Positions 11,030-22,479 of a stretch of DNA of 64,000 nt are shown piece by piece. Under the pieces are notes generated by a model. The model was not told where the DNA came from and searched no databases. It saw nothing but the letters and a program-made list of their open reading frames with translations. Positions within the stretch are counted from its first letter, which is position 1; every line of letters starts with the position of its first letter. The translations under genes were made by a program, and so were the position numbers. Source of the DNA: Hordeum vulgare subsp. vulgare (lineage: Eukaryota; Streptophyta; Magnoliopsida; Poales; Poaceae); NCBI RefSeq assembly GCF_904849725.1, contig NC_058520.1:324705186-324769185 (forward strand), in the 5' to 3' direction.

Positions 11030-11350
11030 CCCTTTGCCGTGTAGGGTGGACGACAAAGAGGTGGGGGTTGGGGTAGAAAATGGCCATTAAGAGCGCATGG
11101 GGGCACCTCTTTGCCGTCTGCCATGATTTTCTTTGTCGTCCGCCGGTGGACGGCAAAGAGCTAGCACCTCTTTGCCGTCTGCCTTTGATCTCTTTGCTGT
11201 CTGCGAGCAGACGACAAATAAAAGGCAGATGGTAAACAATCTCTATGCCATCAGCCTTGTCTTTGCCGTCTGCCAGTTGTAAGATGACGGCAAATATCTC
11301 CTTTGCTGACAGCGAGCTGATGGCAAAGACTAGGCACATGGAAAATTTTC
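11030..11350. repeat. CACTA subterminal repeats (TTTGCCGTC motif)
   Basis: About a dozen half-sites of TTTGCCGTC and its complement GACGGCAAA, some degenerate (TTTGCTGTC, GACGACAAA), are arranged mostly as inverted pairs such as CTTTGTCGTCCG...GGACGGCAAAG. In CACTA elements such subterminal motifs bind the element-encoded DNA-binding protein. Here they mark the transposase 5' side. Confidence 0.88.
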
Positions 11351-11364
11351 TTTTTCCACTAGAG
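11351..11364 (-). repeat. Right terminal inverted repeat of the CACTA element (mutated)
   Basis: Reads TTTTTCCACTAGAG on the plus strand, so the element end is CTCTAGTGGAAAAA instead of the expected CACTAGTGGAAAAA. The second base of CACTA has changed. The next three bases (GTA) are a possible target duplication; the partner is not in the window. Confidence 0.7.
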
Positions 11365-14118
11365 GTATAGTATAATATAGTAGGTATCATGTGGGAACAA
11401 TTATGAATCTTGTCTTGACAGTACCTAAGTGAATGATCATTATTTATTATACTAACCCATCTCACGTAGTTCCGTTAAGTTTCGTGTGACTGAAGTTTTC
11501 AAGTTTAGGGTGAGATTCCGATATGAGGAGAATAAGGACTGACAAGAACCTAAGATTGGGTATTCCCAAGGCTCCCCAAGGTAATATCCAAGGAGGACTC
11601 AAGCGCCTAAGCTTGGGGATGCCCAGAAGGCATCCCCTCTTTCATCTTCAACATTATTGGTATATCTCACTTGGAGCTATATTTTTATTCGTCACATAAT
11701 AGGAGTTTCGCTTCGAGCTTCATTTTTTTTCTCTGTTAGATGTTATTTATAATCTTATTTTTCAATAAAAAGTTCCAAGAATTGCATTAGGATGCTTGCA
11801 TTGCATGCTTTGATTGGTGTTGTGTAAAAACAGAAAGTGGTGTTGTAGTGTTTGAAGTTTGATATTTTAGTGGAACGTGAAAAGTTTCTGAAATTTGTAC
11901 ACAGTGTTGTATATAAATTTTATAGCATGTCATAAATTTTAATAATTTGTTGAGTTAGATAAGTACACTGTTTTCATAAATTGCTACACACTGTTCTATT
12001 TGGACAGATTGTTGTCATAGTTTCGTTATCTACTTATCCTATAGTTTCCATAGCCTATATTGATAGATACAAATTGTGGAAATGATAGAAAATAGTAGAT
12101 GATGTTTGTAATTACTATGCAACTTGTCTTGTTAGTACGTAAAGAGTTGATTTATTATTATGTGCACTAACCTATCTCACGAGTTCTTTTCAAGTTTTGT
12201 GTGGATGAAGTTTTTGAGAATAGGTGAAACCAGGATACGAGAGGATTGAACAAGATCGAAAAGCTCAAGCTTGGGTATGCCCAAGGCACAATAAGTAAAT
12301 ATTTCAAGAACTCTCAAGCATCTAAGGTTGGGGATGCTACGCATCCCACCTCTCTTCGTCAACTACCGGTTAGCCTATGTTGAGCCTAAATTTTTATTCG
12401 TTCACAAGATGCGTCCTATTCTTGGAGTGCTATTTTTCTTTTGCTTGCTTGTTAACTAAAATACTCAGATATGAAAAATCTTTATTAAGAGAGAGAGAAT
12501 GTCCTCACATAGCTACTTAATTGTTTGACCACTCATTGATCTTCACTTATATGTTTTGGAATAGTTTTGTCATTTACTTTCGTGCTTCACTTATATCCTA
12601 TGAGTAAATGGTTGAATGAATTGAATATCATAAATATGAAATTAAATATGCTTCATATGCTTATTCCATGGGGAGTAATGACTTCATATATAAGAAGTAT
12701 AGGTGGTAAAATTTATTGAAAGTTAGCAAACACCGCACTGGTCACTTGAACAATTCATGAAAGAATATTAAAGGAAGAGATATTTCACATATAAATATAC
12801 TATCTTGGAAATCTTCTATGATTGTGAATACCCGTTAAATATTTTCAAACTTGAGCAAATTAGTTCAAGTTGGACAAGGAAGACAACGTAATGATTTATG
12901 CTTGCGTATATTTGTATAGAAGTTATATTGTTATGGATCCTCAAACATGTGGTGCTTGCTTCCACCTCATACTAGCTAAAACTTTCGCACCAAGTAGAAA
13001 TACTACTTGTGCATCCAAACAACCTTAAACCCAAAGTTGTTCCTTACGAGTCCACCATACCTACCTATATGCGGTATTTACCTACCGTTCCAAGTAAATT
13101 TGCATTTGTCTATATCTTCCATGCTAGGTGAGTTATTCTCCTGTTATGGGTTGATTCACTACCATTCACGAGAAAGTGGCTCGTATTCGGGATGCCAAGT
13201 CCCATGCTAAAAAAATGAAATAAAAATATGATGAAATGAAACTCCCCTAGGATTGTTGTTTGTATGGACGGTACCCGTGGATTTGGCTCGCCGTGGAGTT
13301 TGATTGATTGGTGGAGGGGGAGTGAAAAACTCAAGCATTCTGTTTGGGAACAGCCTATATTGTATCTAGCATGGAAGATACCGATACCTCTCGGTTGTTA
13401 TGTTGACAATGAGAGCATACCGCTCAAAATTATTATTTGTCTCACTTTTAAAAGCTTGAGTTCTCGCACGTGTGCAAATCAATGCTTCCCTCTGCGAAGG
13501 GCCTATCTTTTACTTTCTAGTACTTACCTTTATGCAAGAGTCATGGTGATCTTCACCACTTCCTATATTTTGCCTTTTTCTCTTGGCAAGCGTAATGTGT
13601 TGGCGAATGATCTAGACATATATATCCACACAAATATATTTGATCATGAATTATTATTGTTGACAATAATCTATAAGATAAATAAGTTGGGAGGCGGAAC
13701 ATTAAGCCCCTATCTTTCTGTGTGTTCGATGGATGCTATTTGTTCTTAAAATATGCTTTGACTGTCAATAATCATGGAAGACTATATGATAGTTGAGTAT
13801 GTGTAATTTGCTAAACCAATGCTCTTACATAGACCCTTCCTGAAAATAAGATGAATTGCAATTGTTCCATGACTAGGATTATGGTTTGTTAGTTTTCAAG
13901 AAACTTTTTGGTCTATACTTTAACATGTGAATAGCTTGTTACTTGATCATGAGAAGTTTTATGAGATGAGCTACTGTTTATGGTTTATATTGATGCTAGA
14001 AAAGTGATTGGAAGTATCATTGATCAAACTTGTTCACTCGCTAGCATTCACACTTCAAAAATTATTTCTTTTGTCATTTACCTACTCGAGGAAGAGCAGG
14101 AATTAAGCTTTCTGATGC
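11365..14118 (+). mobile_element. 3' non-coding interior of an Athila-lineage (Sabrina/WHAM-type) gypsy element
   Basis: No coding frame. The segment carries AAGCTTGGGGATGCCC (about 11608), GGAGCTATATTTTTATTC (about 11671) and a chain of blocks shared in order with the 3' interior of element F at 45690-46800, such as TTGCTTCCACCTCATA, TACTACTTGTGCATCC, CCACCATACCTACCTAT and GAATTATTATTGTTGACA. It contains a diverged direct duplication (about 11400-11660 against 12110-12360). It ends in a purine-rich tract and TCTGATGC just before the LTR at 14119. The 5' part was displaced by the CACTA insertion and lies left of the window. Confidence 0.8.
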
Positions 14119-15692
14119 TGATACGTCTCCAATGTATCTATAATTTATGAAGTATTCATGCCATGTTTACAATAATTTTATATGATTTTGGTATGATTTG
14201 ATTAGAACTAACCCGGACTGACGCTGTTTTCTGCAGAACTACCGTGGTGTTGTTTTTGTGCAGAAATAAAAGTTCTCGGAATAAGCTGAAAATTTACAGA
14301 GAATATTTTTGGAAAATATAAAACACAATGGCGAAAGAATCAACCAGAGGGGGTCCACCACCTGGCCACAAGCGAGGGGGTGCGCCCCCTGTTTTGTGGG
14401 CCCCTCGAGCACCCCCTTGACGTGAGACCGACGCCAAAAATTCATATAAAGACAAAAACCCCAAGAAAGAAACCTAGATGGGGAGTTCCGCCGCTGAAAA
14501 CCTCTAGAGCCATGAAAAACCAATCGAGAGCCCGTTTCGGCACCCTGTCGGACGGGGAAACCATCACCGGAGGCCATCTTCATCATCCCGACGGTCTCCA
14601 TGACGAGGAGGGAGTAGTTCACCCTCGGGGCTGAGGGTATGTACCAGTAGCTATGTGTTTGATCTCTCTCTCTCTCTCATGTTCTTGAGATGGCAACATC
14701 CTGATGTATCGCAAGCTTTATTAATATAGATGATTCATATGGAGTTTTCCCCTCTCTATCCTCTTGTGATGAATTGAGTTTTACCTTTGAAGTGTTTTTA
14801 TTGGATTAAGTCTTTAAGGATTTGAGAACACTTGATGTATGTCTTGCGATAGGATATCCGTGGTGACAATGGGGTTCCGTGACCTTGGGAATCTATGCAT
14901 AGGGGTTGGCACATGTTGTCATCTTGACTCTCCGGTAGAAACTTTGTGCCACTCTTTGAAGTTCTTTGTTTTGGATTGAACATGATGAATCTGAAATTGT
15001 GTGATGCATATCGCATAATCAAGCCCATGGGTACTTGTGGTGACATCGGAGTATCTAGGTGACATTAGGGTTTTGGTTGATGTGTATCTTAAGGTGTTAT
15101 TTTAGTACGAACTCTAGGGCTGTTCGTGAAACTTATAGGGATAGCTCATAAGATTGATTGGAAAAGATAACTTTGAGGTGGTTTCGTACCCTACAATAAT
15201 TTCTTTGTTTGTTCTTCGCTATTTGTGACTTTGTAGTGAACTCTTTGTCGCACGTGGGGGATTTATATATGATTCAACTATGTTAGTATTGTTGGGAGAA
15301 CTTGCACTAGTGAAAGTATGGACCCTAGGCCTTGTTTCCAAGCATTTATACAACATTTTGCTCGTTGTTTACTATTTGTTACCTTGCTGTTTTTATATTT
15401 TCAGATTACAAAAACCTATATCTACCATCCATATTACACTTGTATCACCATCTCTTCGCCGAACTAGTGCACGTATACCATTTACCATTGTATTGGTTGT
15501 GTTGGGGACACAAGAGACTCTTTGTTATTTGATTGCAGGGTTGCTTGAGAGAGACCATCTTCATCCTACACCTCCAACGGATTGATAAACCTTAGGTCAT
15601 CCACTTGAGGTAAATTTGCTATTGTCCTATAAAACTCTACACTTGGAGGCCCAACACGAGTCTACAAGAAGAAGGTTGTGTAGTAGATATGA
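14119..15692 (+). repeat. 3' LTR of the Athila-lineage remnant (Sabrina-like, 1574 bp)
   Basis: Starts TGATACGTCTCCAATGTATC, a start I know from abundant Triticeae gypsy LTRs. It ends after GGAGGCCCAACACGAG and GAAGGTTGTGTAGTAGATATGA, where the family normally ends in ...CATCA, so the last bases are mutated. The length agrees with the roughly 1.6 kb recalled for Sabrina LTRs. Frames at 14239-14622 and 15280-15585 lie in LTR sequence and show no domain. Confidence 0.8.
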
Positions 15693-16815
15693 GTGGGTCA
15701 TAAATGACTTTGACTAGTAGAAATAGTTTATCCTCTCGTATTCTTGTATCAAAACATCTTTGGATTTTGATGGTTCCTGATGTGAGTCTTTAAGAGGGTA
15801 GTAAAACTCTGAGATGCTTCTGGTCACGCCATCGAGCGTATTTATTTTAACTAATCACCAGAGTCTTTATGGCCATATAATTTATGACCCAGTTGTTCGC
15901 GATGATCTGGTAATACAACTTCTTCTCGAAAGGTTAAGAGATAATTATTTTTACCTTGAATCTTATATGCAATAGTCCAGCTCAATGAAACAAGGTAAAA
16001 ACGTCACTATGAGATTGAGTTGCACAACCTACCATCTTCTCATGTTATTGTTGTAGGGGAAAACAATTTTTACAAACTCGTCGCAACATGTCATAATCCT
16101 ATTTTTGTGACAACTTTTAGATCGTACTCTATGCTCAAATATTTCTAAAAAATAACAGACCACGCAGAGTATTAGTCATGATTCATAGACTGGCTTAGTG
16201 GGAGGCAATTAAAAAATAAAAGACTGTCTTTTGAGGCCTAGCCTTGCTTCAATGAAGCGGGTATAATACCCCATTATTTATCCTAGATTTCAATATGTCG
16301 GCTCTCACATGACATACCCATGTTTTAACCTTGCTGACTGAGGATCCATAATGGATTGATCTGCCAAGAGTACATTGAGTCACCTTCTTCGGAGTCGCCA
16401 AAACATGCCGACAGGTTTAATCATTTTCTCGCATCTTTGCCGATCAAGAGGGTAAGAAGCAAAAATCTTTGACTTAGAAGCTCCCAAGTGACCTATGATC
16501 AAAATAGAAAGGCCTGGCATAGGATTGCAAAAGACAATGCTATTGCTTCTAAACAACCTGGGGGCAGGTAGCCCTCCGGATAAGCCGGCTTAATTCTATT
16601 GGCCATGATAATTTATTTGAACTTTGTAGCCCCCAGCTAACATAGTGGATGTTAAAAAAACTCATGCTCAATTTTTGGCTAAAATCAAGCTTTATTAGAG
16701 TCAAATATCATAAAATGTACAGAATTTGGGTATCGGTACAAAATATAATGAGCCGGTAGCTCCTAGTATGATAGGTGCAAAAAATTGGCCGGGTTGGATT
16801 ACTCAAACCGGCGGC
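15693..16815. other. Non-coding sequence 3' of the element C gag-protease remnant
   Basis: Mostly AT-rich with no convincing frame. Read on the minus strand, element C's protease-RT linker ends near 16816, and a G-rich tract (GCTGGGGGCTAC, about 16636) follows at about 16650-16625. That tract resembles a polypurine tract, so an LTR of C may follow, but I cannot define its ends. No reverse-transcriptase motif is visible. Confidence 0.4.
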
Positions 16816-18466
16816 TTACTTGAGAGAGGCTTTACCAGAGTTGTATGTGAGGGATTTCATCTTTTCAGCAGCATAGACCGACTCATCATAAGCCATGTAT
16901 CCTGCACATTCTTGAGCTATCTTTCTGCTCCCTCCTACTGTTATGGTGCCTTTGGGACCCGACATCTTGAGCTTGAGGTAGATATAACAAGGACGGGCCG
17001 TAAGCCAAGCGTAAGACATCCTTCCAAAGAGAGTGTGACAAGGACTCCTTATTTTTAGCACCTCAAACATTAGGGGTTCACATTTGGAATTATGTTCATC
17101 TCCAAAAGCAACATTAAGCTTGATCTACCCAATCGGGTATGCTGACTTCCAGGAGCGATTCCACGAAAAAACATGGACGAAGTTTGCAAGCTGTTGTCCG
17201 ATAGATTCATCTGCAGGAAAGTGTCATAGTATAAAATGTTGATGATGCTCCCTCTGTCCATGCGGACTTTTCTCAGGGTGTATTCACCAACCTGAGGAGC
17301 TACCACCAAAGCTAGATCTCCCGGTTTATTGACCTGGGGTGGGTGATCCTCACGGCTCCGAATAATTGGTTGCTCGGACCAGTTGAGATATCGGGGGACT
17401 GCTGGCTCAACCATGCCGACGGATGGCTGCTTACGCTTCCTATCCTCTTTACATCCATTGGTTGTGAAAATGAGGTATTGACCATTATCCAGCTATTTAG
17501 GATTGCTCCAAAATCCAGTCTGATTGCTATTTTGTTGGTTTCCTTAGTCAGAATGCTGCCTATTACTAGTATTTCCTTGGTGCTGATAATATGATCTAGA
17601 GACGCCTGGTTCGTTAAATCCTGACCGTGAGAAACCTCCAAACGAGCCGCCTTCCAGGCCTGGTTGTCCATACTGACCCGAATGTACACCATTAGCCCCC
17701 AGGTGGCCCAGAAAGGCTTGATTTCTAAACTCCTACATGATATAACAATTCTACAATGAATGATTAGACGTCTTATCCTGAGTGCTATGCTTTGGGCAAG
17801 GTGATTTGAGTGCCTCCTCATAGTTGCATGGCTTATTCCCGCTATAAGGCCCTCTGGAACAGCGCTGGTGTTTAAACCCATTGTTGGTATTGGCCACAAA
17901 CTCTGAACTGCCCTTAGGCTGCTTCCGTTTATTATTGTGGCTTCCCTGGTTTCCACTTTGTTGGTTACCCTTGGCACCTTCTCCTTTCTTGCCTTTGCCG
18001 GTCTTGTCCTCGTCTCATCCAGTGTCTTTCGTGCCATCAGACTCGGCATACCTAGTCAGAACGTCCAGCAAGTCGCCCATGTCTTGAATCTTTCGCTTCA
18101 AGCGCCAACTTAAGCATGTTTGCTGGAAATTACAATTCTTCTCCAGGATCAGGATGACTTGTGAGGCTGTTATAATATACGATGAATGGATTATTTTGCA
18201 AACCGACGAGTCCAATGATGGGCTGACTCGCCCGTGCACTGAACGTAGTGCTGGAGATCCACAATTGTCATCGGGCGCTTGCATGTTCCTTGAAATTTCT
18301 TGATGAAACGTTCCTTCTAATTCGCTCAAGTATTGATGGAATTGGGTGGAAGATTATTAAGTGAAGTTCGAGTCAGTCCTTCTAGCATCATCGTCAGATA
18401 CTTTGCACATACCACATCGCTGACGTCGAGCATGTCCATGGCTGTCTCATAACTTTATATCCACGA
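16816..18466 (-). pseudogene. Gypsy gag-protease remnant, 3' part (element C)
   Basis: Minus strand, continuing from 26619-27776 across element A. From about 18100 it reads the gag C-terminal region: QDMGDLLDVLTRYAESDG, a Lys/Gly/Asn-rich stretch, then a Cys/His knuckle-like segment CNYEEALKSPCPKHS (about 17840-17790). The aspartic protease follows (about 17330-17100) with MDRGSIINILYYDTF, where the family usually has DGGS or DSGS, then FRGIAPGS. The last recognisable part is the linker YIYLKLKMSGPKGTITVGG (about 16985-16925). Frames shift several times and reverse transcriptase is absent. It is the oldest identifiable element of the middle part of the window. Confidence 0.75.
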
Positions 18467-19338
18467 TGTCGGCGTTCTAGGAATGGGGGTACCCAAACCT
18501 GCCTGTTAGTGGCCCACGGCAGGCTCACCGCACCAAAACAAACCGATGACTCCGACACCGTTCAGAGTAAGGCCCTCGTGAGGGGCCAAGCCTCACGAGG
18601 AGGAGAAGCGCCAAGACCCGTAGGGGGCCTCGTTAGGACCCCTCCAGAGCGGCGGATATTCCGAGGCAAGGCCGGGCCTCAGGAGTCAAGGGTGACGCCT
18701 GGAAAGGACAGGCAAGTAGCAGATGGAAGGATGGGGCAGTTTCCCTTTGGTGCAAAGGAGGCGGGAACGTACAGGGGTGCCAAAGGAATCGTGCAAAGAT
18801 TTCCCTTCTGGTGCAACGAAGCCTTGGCCACCCGCCAGTAGGACAAACATCATCCTCGGGCCCGTCCCTGCAGCGAGGGCAGTTACTTTGCACGTGAAGA
18901 CCACCTTTGGGCAAGGGAACATGTTCCCCTGTTCCCCTTGAAAATTGGTCGTTGTGGGATCCCTTCCCGCCGAAGCTATGAGGGAAGAGGACACGAGCTT
19001 CCGCTATAAATAGAAATGGTAGAATACTTGGTAGAGGGAGTTCATTCAAACCGTAGGGCAATACACTTCGCCACTTGGCCTCCGGAGGCTCGAGAGCACT
19101 ATACTAGTTCATCCACCCCCTCCGCGAGAGGCAATCGACCAAAAGTAGGAGTAAGGTTTTAAGCTTCGGAGCGGCCCGAACCTCGGTAAACTATTGTGTT
19201 CTGTGCTACCCTTGCTATCGAGTGAGTCCTTCGTATTTTCCACCGAGTAGTGGGCTACGCGAGGCTCAGCAAGGAGAGATCTTTGTACATGCCCCAGTGT
19301 TCGAATCCTTAGGGTTTTGCGGAGCCCAGAATCCGACA
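18467..19338 (+). repeat. 5' LTR of element A
   Basis: 872 bp, from TGTCGGCGTTCTAGG to ATCCGACA. GC-rich U3-like part, TATA box at 19005, and the segment GGGCAATACACTTCGCC downstream. Confidence 0.9.
19005..19013 (+). promoter_or_regulatory. TATA box of element A 5' LTR
   Basis: TATAAATAG, conserved at the same place in the 3' LTR (26285) and in element B (36930). Transcription would start about 30 bp downstream. Confidence 0.75.
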
Positions 19339-19408
19339 TTTGGCATGCCAAGTAGGGGCGTGTCGAGGTTTCCACCAAGATCCGTCTTCACTAAGCTCAA
19401 CCGCTCCG

Positions 19409-20719
19409 ATGGCTGACGCTCGTCGGGTTTGCGCAAAGCGTCGCGCCACCCGGATCGCCGAGACCTCGCCCGTCGGTGCCGTCGGAGCGCGCCGGTCGCC
19501 GTCACCCGTGGTGAACGCTGCCACCGGACCCAAAGTTGAAGAGAAACAAAGTTCCTCCCTGACGGTGACCGAGCAGGTCGATGGCCGCACCGCCACTCCG
19601 TCACTCGCCCGGCCAGCGATGCCCCACGGCCGGCTAGCGCTTTCCATGGCGAGCGAGCTACTCCGTTGCTGGCCTGCTCCCGACCGCCATGACGACTAGC
19701 TCCAGCGCATCGAGGAGCTCATCGCCGCCGCCGGTGACTCAGTGGTGCTCTCCTGCATGGTTCGACCCCAGCCGTCCCTGGCGAACAAGGAGGAACAAGA
19801 CGCACCACCCCCACCCCCGTGGCGTGTCACAGACCTCGAACCCAGGCAAGAAGCACGACCCCGCACCCGGCCTCGTGAACCCAGGGCGGGACCCGGAGAT
19901 GAAGCAAGCTGTCAGATGTATGCACGCCCCCGGCGGTGCAAATTCGGCGTAGCGCGTGCGCCCGCTCGAAGCATGCCCCGTGGAGCAACAAGACCGACGG
20001 TTCCCGCGCTTACCGTACCCGTTCGACCGGTGGGGTGCCTCGCTATCGCCTCCGAGCTCTACCCCGCTGCTTGGCCCTTCAAGTTCAAGCCCGACCTGCC
20101 CCCGCGTTATGATGGCACCCAAGACCCGGCTGAGTTCGTCCAACTCTACACGTTGAGCATCAGGGAGGCAGGAGGAGGCGACAAAATGATGGCGTGTTGG
20201 TTCCCCATGGCGCTCAAGGGTGGCGCACTCTCTTGGTTCCTCAATCTCCCAAAGGCGTCCATCACCTCCTAAGACGGCCTGCACGAACACTTCATCGCCA
20301 ACTTCTAGGGCACCGGCAACCGCGCCCCCACCATGAACGACCTACGGCGCGTCAAGCAGCGGGAGGGAGAGACCCTGCACAAGTTCATAGAACGCTTCAC
20401 GATCATGCGCCTCAAGATCCCCAAGGCGTCGGACGAAGCCTTCATCTCGGCTTGCTCCGATGGAGTCACCGACCTGAAGATGAAGGAAGAGCTCGCCATG
20501 AATGATGAAATGAGCACCGCACTGGATATGTTCAACCTGGCAAGCAAATGCGCCAATGCTGAAGAAGGACGCCTGTCGCTCCTAGGGCCCCAGGCAGCGG
20601 ACCTAGAAGAGAAGAAAGCCAAAGCCAAGGAGGTGAAGCGCAAGGTCCCAGGGGTGTTCGCCACCGAGTCCGAGGCGAGCCATGTACGAGTGGGAGAGGG
20701 TCTCTCAGGAGGGGGATGA
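19409..20719 (+). pseudogene. Element A gag
   Basis: One continuous frame from ATG 19409 (MADARRVCAKRRATRIAE) to TGA at 20717, with three premature stops at 19697, 20270 and 20306. The Retrotrans_gag core is clear: FKPDLPPRYDGTQDPAEFVQ (about 20090-20150), ALKGGALSWFLNLP (about 20210-20250), then REGETLHKFIERFTIMRLKIP (about 20360-20425, listed here in parts). A Lys/Glu-rich tail follows. No zinc knuckle is visible before the stop. Gag would form the particle and package RNA. Element B lacks this core through a deletion. Confidence 0.85.
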
Positions 20720-20996
20720 CATGCATCTTCCATGGCACCAACAGCCATGATAGCTCTGAATGTCAAGAACTCCGTCTGGTCCGTGACGAATACTTCAACA
20801 GGCGCCCTAAATGGTTCGACATAAGCCCCGCACGCGGAGGAGGCCGCAATGTGGCCCGCTAGGATGACCACGAGCCATGTTAGGGGTGGCGTGAACAGCC
20901 TCAGGAGGAACCCTGGCGTGGCCAGCCTCAAAAGGACTAATGGCGTGATAACCCTCAGGAGGGGCAACGACGCGGTCAGCCTTGTGAGGCTCGCCC

Positions 20997-21911
20997 TTGG
21001 GAGGCCGGGACACCCCGTTGCCTCCGCCACCAAGGAGAAGGGATAAAGACAGGCATGACGACGTGGCTGGGGGGTTTAAGGAGGCCAGGGCGGTGGCCTC
21101 CATCCTGGGAGGCGCCCAGACCCCATCCTCCAACGGCTCCTTAAAGCAGTTTGCTCGGGAGGTGAATGCCGCCCTCCCGAGGCCAGAAGCAATGCGCCCC
21201 CTCAACTGGTCCCATACCACCATCGCCTTTGACACAAGCGACCATGTCAGGTCCTCGTTCATAGCTGGCAAACTCCCAATGATGTTTACCCCAACCATCA
21301 GCAACGTCCTCGTCACCAAGACCCTCATTGACATTGGAGCAGGGCTCAACATCCTCTCAATCGAGACCTTCGAGAAACTCCAGTTGCCGTACGAACAGCT
21401 CATGCCGATCAAGCCCTTCTCAGGAGTAACATAGGGGTCCACCGTGCCCATTGGGCAAGTGCATGTGCCCGTCATCTTCAGCGAGCGCAAGAACTACCAC
21501 ACTGAGATCATCGTCTTCCACGTCGCCCACATTCACCTGCCATAGAACGCAATCCTCGGATACCCAACGCTCGCCAAGTTCATGGCAGTGATCCACCATT
21601 CTTACAATGTCGTCAAGATGCCAGGGAGCAGTGGCGTCATCACCATCCCCTACGACGAGAAGGATGTTGTCTGTACACTTGAGCGTGCCTACCGCGCGGC
21701 GGCGGCAGAGCGCTCGGAGAAGGAAGAAGACGAGCAGCCTCGCGAGGACCCACACAAGAAGAAGAAGGAGCTCCTCCCCACGGAGCACCTCAGGGCTTCG
21801 GGCTCCGAGCCGGGGGACGGGGCCATGCCCCCATCGCATAGGAATGCACGCGTGGCGCCCCCTTGGGTCAGGGCTGGGGGCTCCCACCGGGGAGGTCCCT
21901 GGTCTGACTAG
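20997..21911 (+). pseudogene. Element A aspartic protease and downstream linker
   Basis: A frame with stops at 21432 and 21543, otherwise open to 21909. The protease core is TLIDIGAGLNILS (about 21331-21370); the canonical D-S/T-G-A motif has Ile at the second position here, while element B keeps DSGA. Then IHLP and AILGYPTLAKFMAVIHH, the usual link between protease and RT. After YDEKDVVCTLERAYRAAAAE the frame becomes charged (EKEEDEQPREDPHKKKKEL) and stops, where reverse transcriptase would be expected. Confidence 0.8.
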
Positions 21912-22023
21912 TGAGACGGGTGCAACGTTCGAGCACATCCCGAGGATGTGTTCCAGAGCACACCCACCCAGCTCCCTTGAAACCATCATCAGAGCAATCC
22001 AATAACTTTCAGAGGCCCAGGCC

Positions 22024-22245
22024 ATGCGACGCGGTGACTGCCCCGCACCACCAATCGCAGTCCCCGTCGTCGGCCCGGTTGACCGGCCCCGCATCTGCAT
22101 CAACTCGCCCGCAACCAACATAGCAATGACATGCGACCTCTTCTGGCCTACACTGGCTGGCTACCGGTGGGAGTACCCGGACGCTAATGCCTTCATACCC
22201 TTCGGGATGGGGAACGCGACTGCCACCTACCAGAGGCTCCAATAG
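22024..22245 (+). pseudogene. Short frame ending in a reverse-transcriptase scrap (element A)
   Basis: 74 codons (MRRGDCPAPPIAVPVVG...) ending FGMGNATATYQRLQ, which resembles the RT motif FGLKNAGATYQR. Only this scrap of RT survives. Element B has the same block (48587-49081), so the fusion pre-dates both copies. Function unknown. Confidence 0.55.
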
Positions 22246-22479
22246 CCATGGTCGTACCCCGCCTGCTAGGGCGCCGCGAGGAAGAGGAGGAGATGCTTGG
22301 GACAAGCGAAGGCCTCGAGCCTCGGGAGGTGGCGGATCCGTGAAGGTCGCGACCGTGGAGACAGGAGATCAAGCGACGACGGAGCCTTCGGTACTTTGGC
22401 GTCACGGACACCAGATGACTTTTTGTTGGCTGCTGCCAGGTAACTTTTTGGTTCACCCCGTCTGAGGGTGCCCCCAGGG

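Larger units (their letters stand above)
713..11364 (-). mobile_element. CACTA (En/Spm-type) DNA transposon, degenerate, left end not identified
   Basis: The element reads on the minus strand. Its right end (transposase 5' side) has a terminal inverted repeat at 11351-11364 and a subterminal array of TTTGCCGTC-type motifs. Inside are a TNP2-type transposase pseudogene, a second spliced gene with a Transposase_24-like segment, and minisatellites. The left end runs into the GAA/TTC palindromes and 30-bp repeats cut by the Angela LTR, so its CACTA terminus is not visible. The element appears to sit in the 3' region of an Athila-lineage gypsy element that resumes at 11365 (GTA is a possible 3-bp target duplication). 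Coding parts carry several stops, so it is probably not autonomous. Confidence 0.88.

Noticed and set aside
9875..11465. Long Gly/Arg/Pro-rich frames of up to 235 codons
   Set aside because: They lie in G-rich minisatellites and subterminal repeats; both strands are open and the sequence is purely repetitive.
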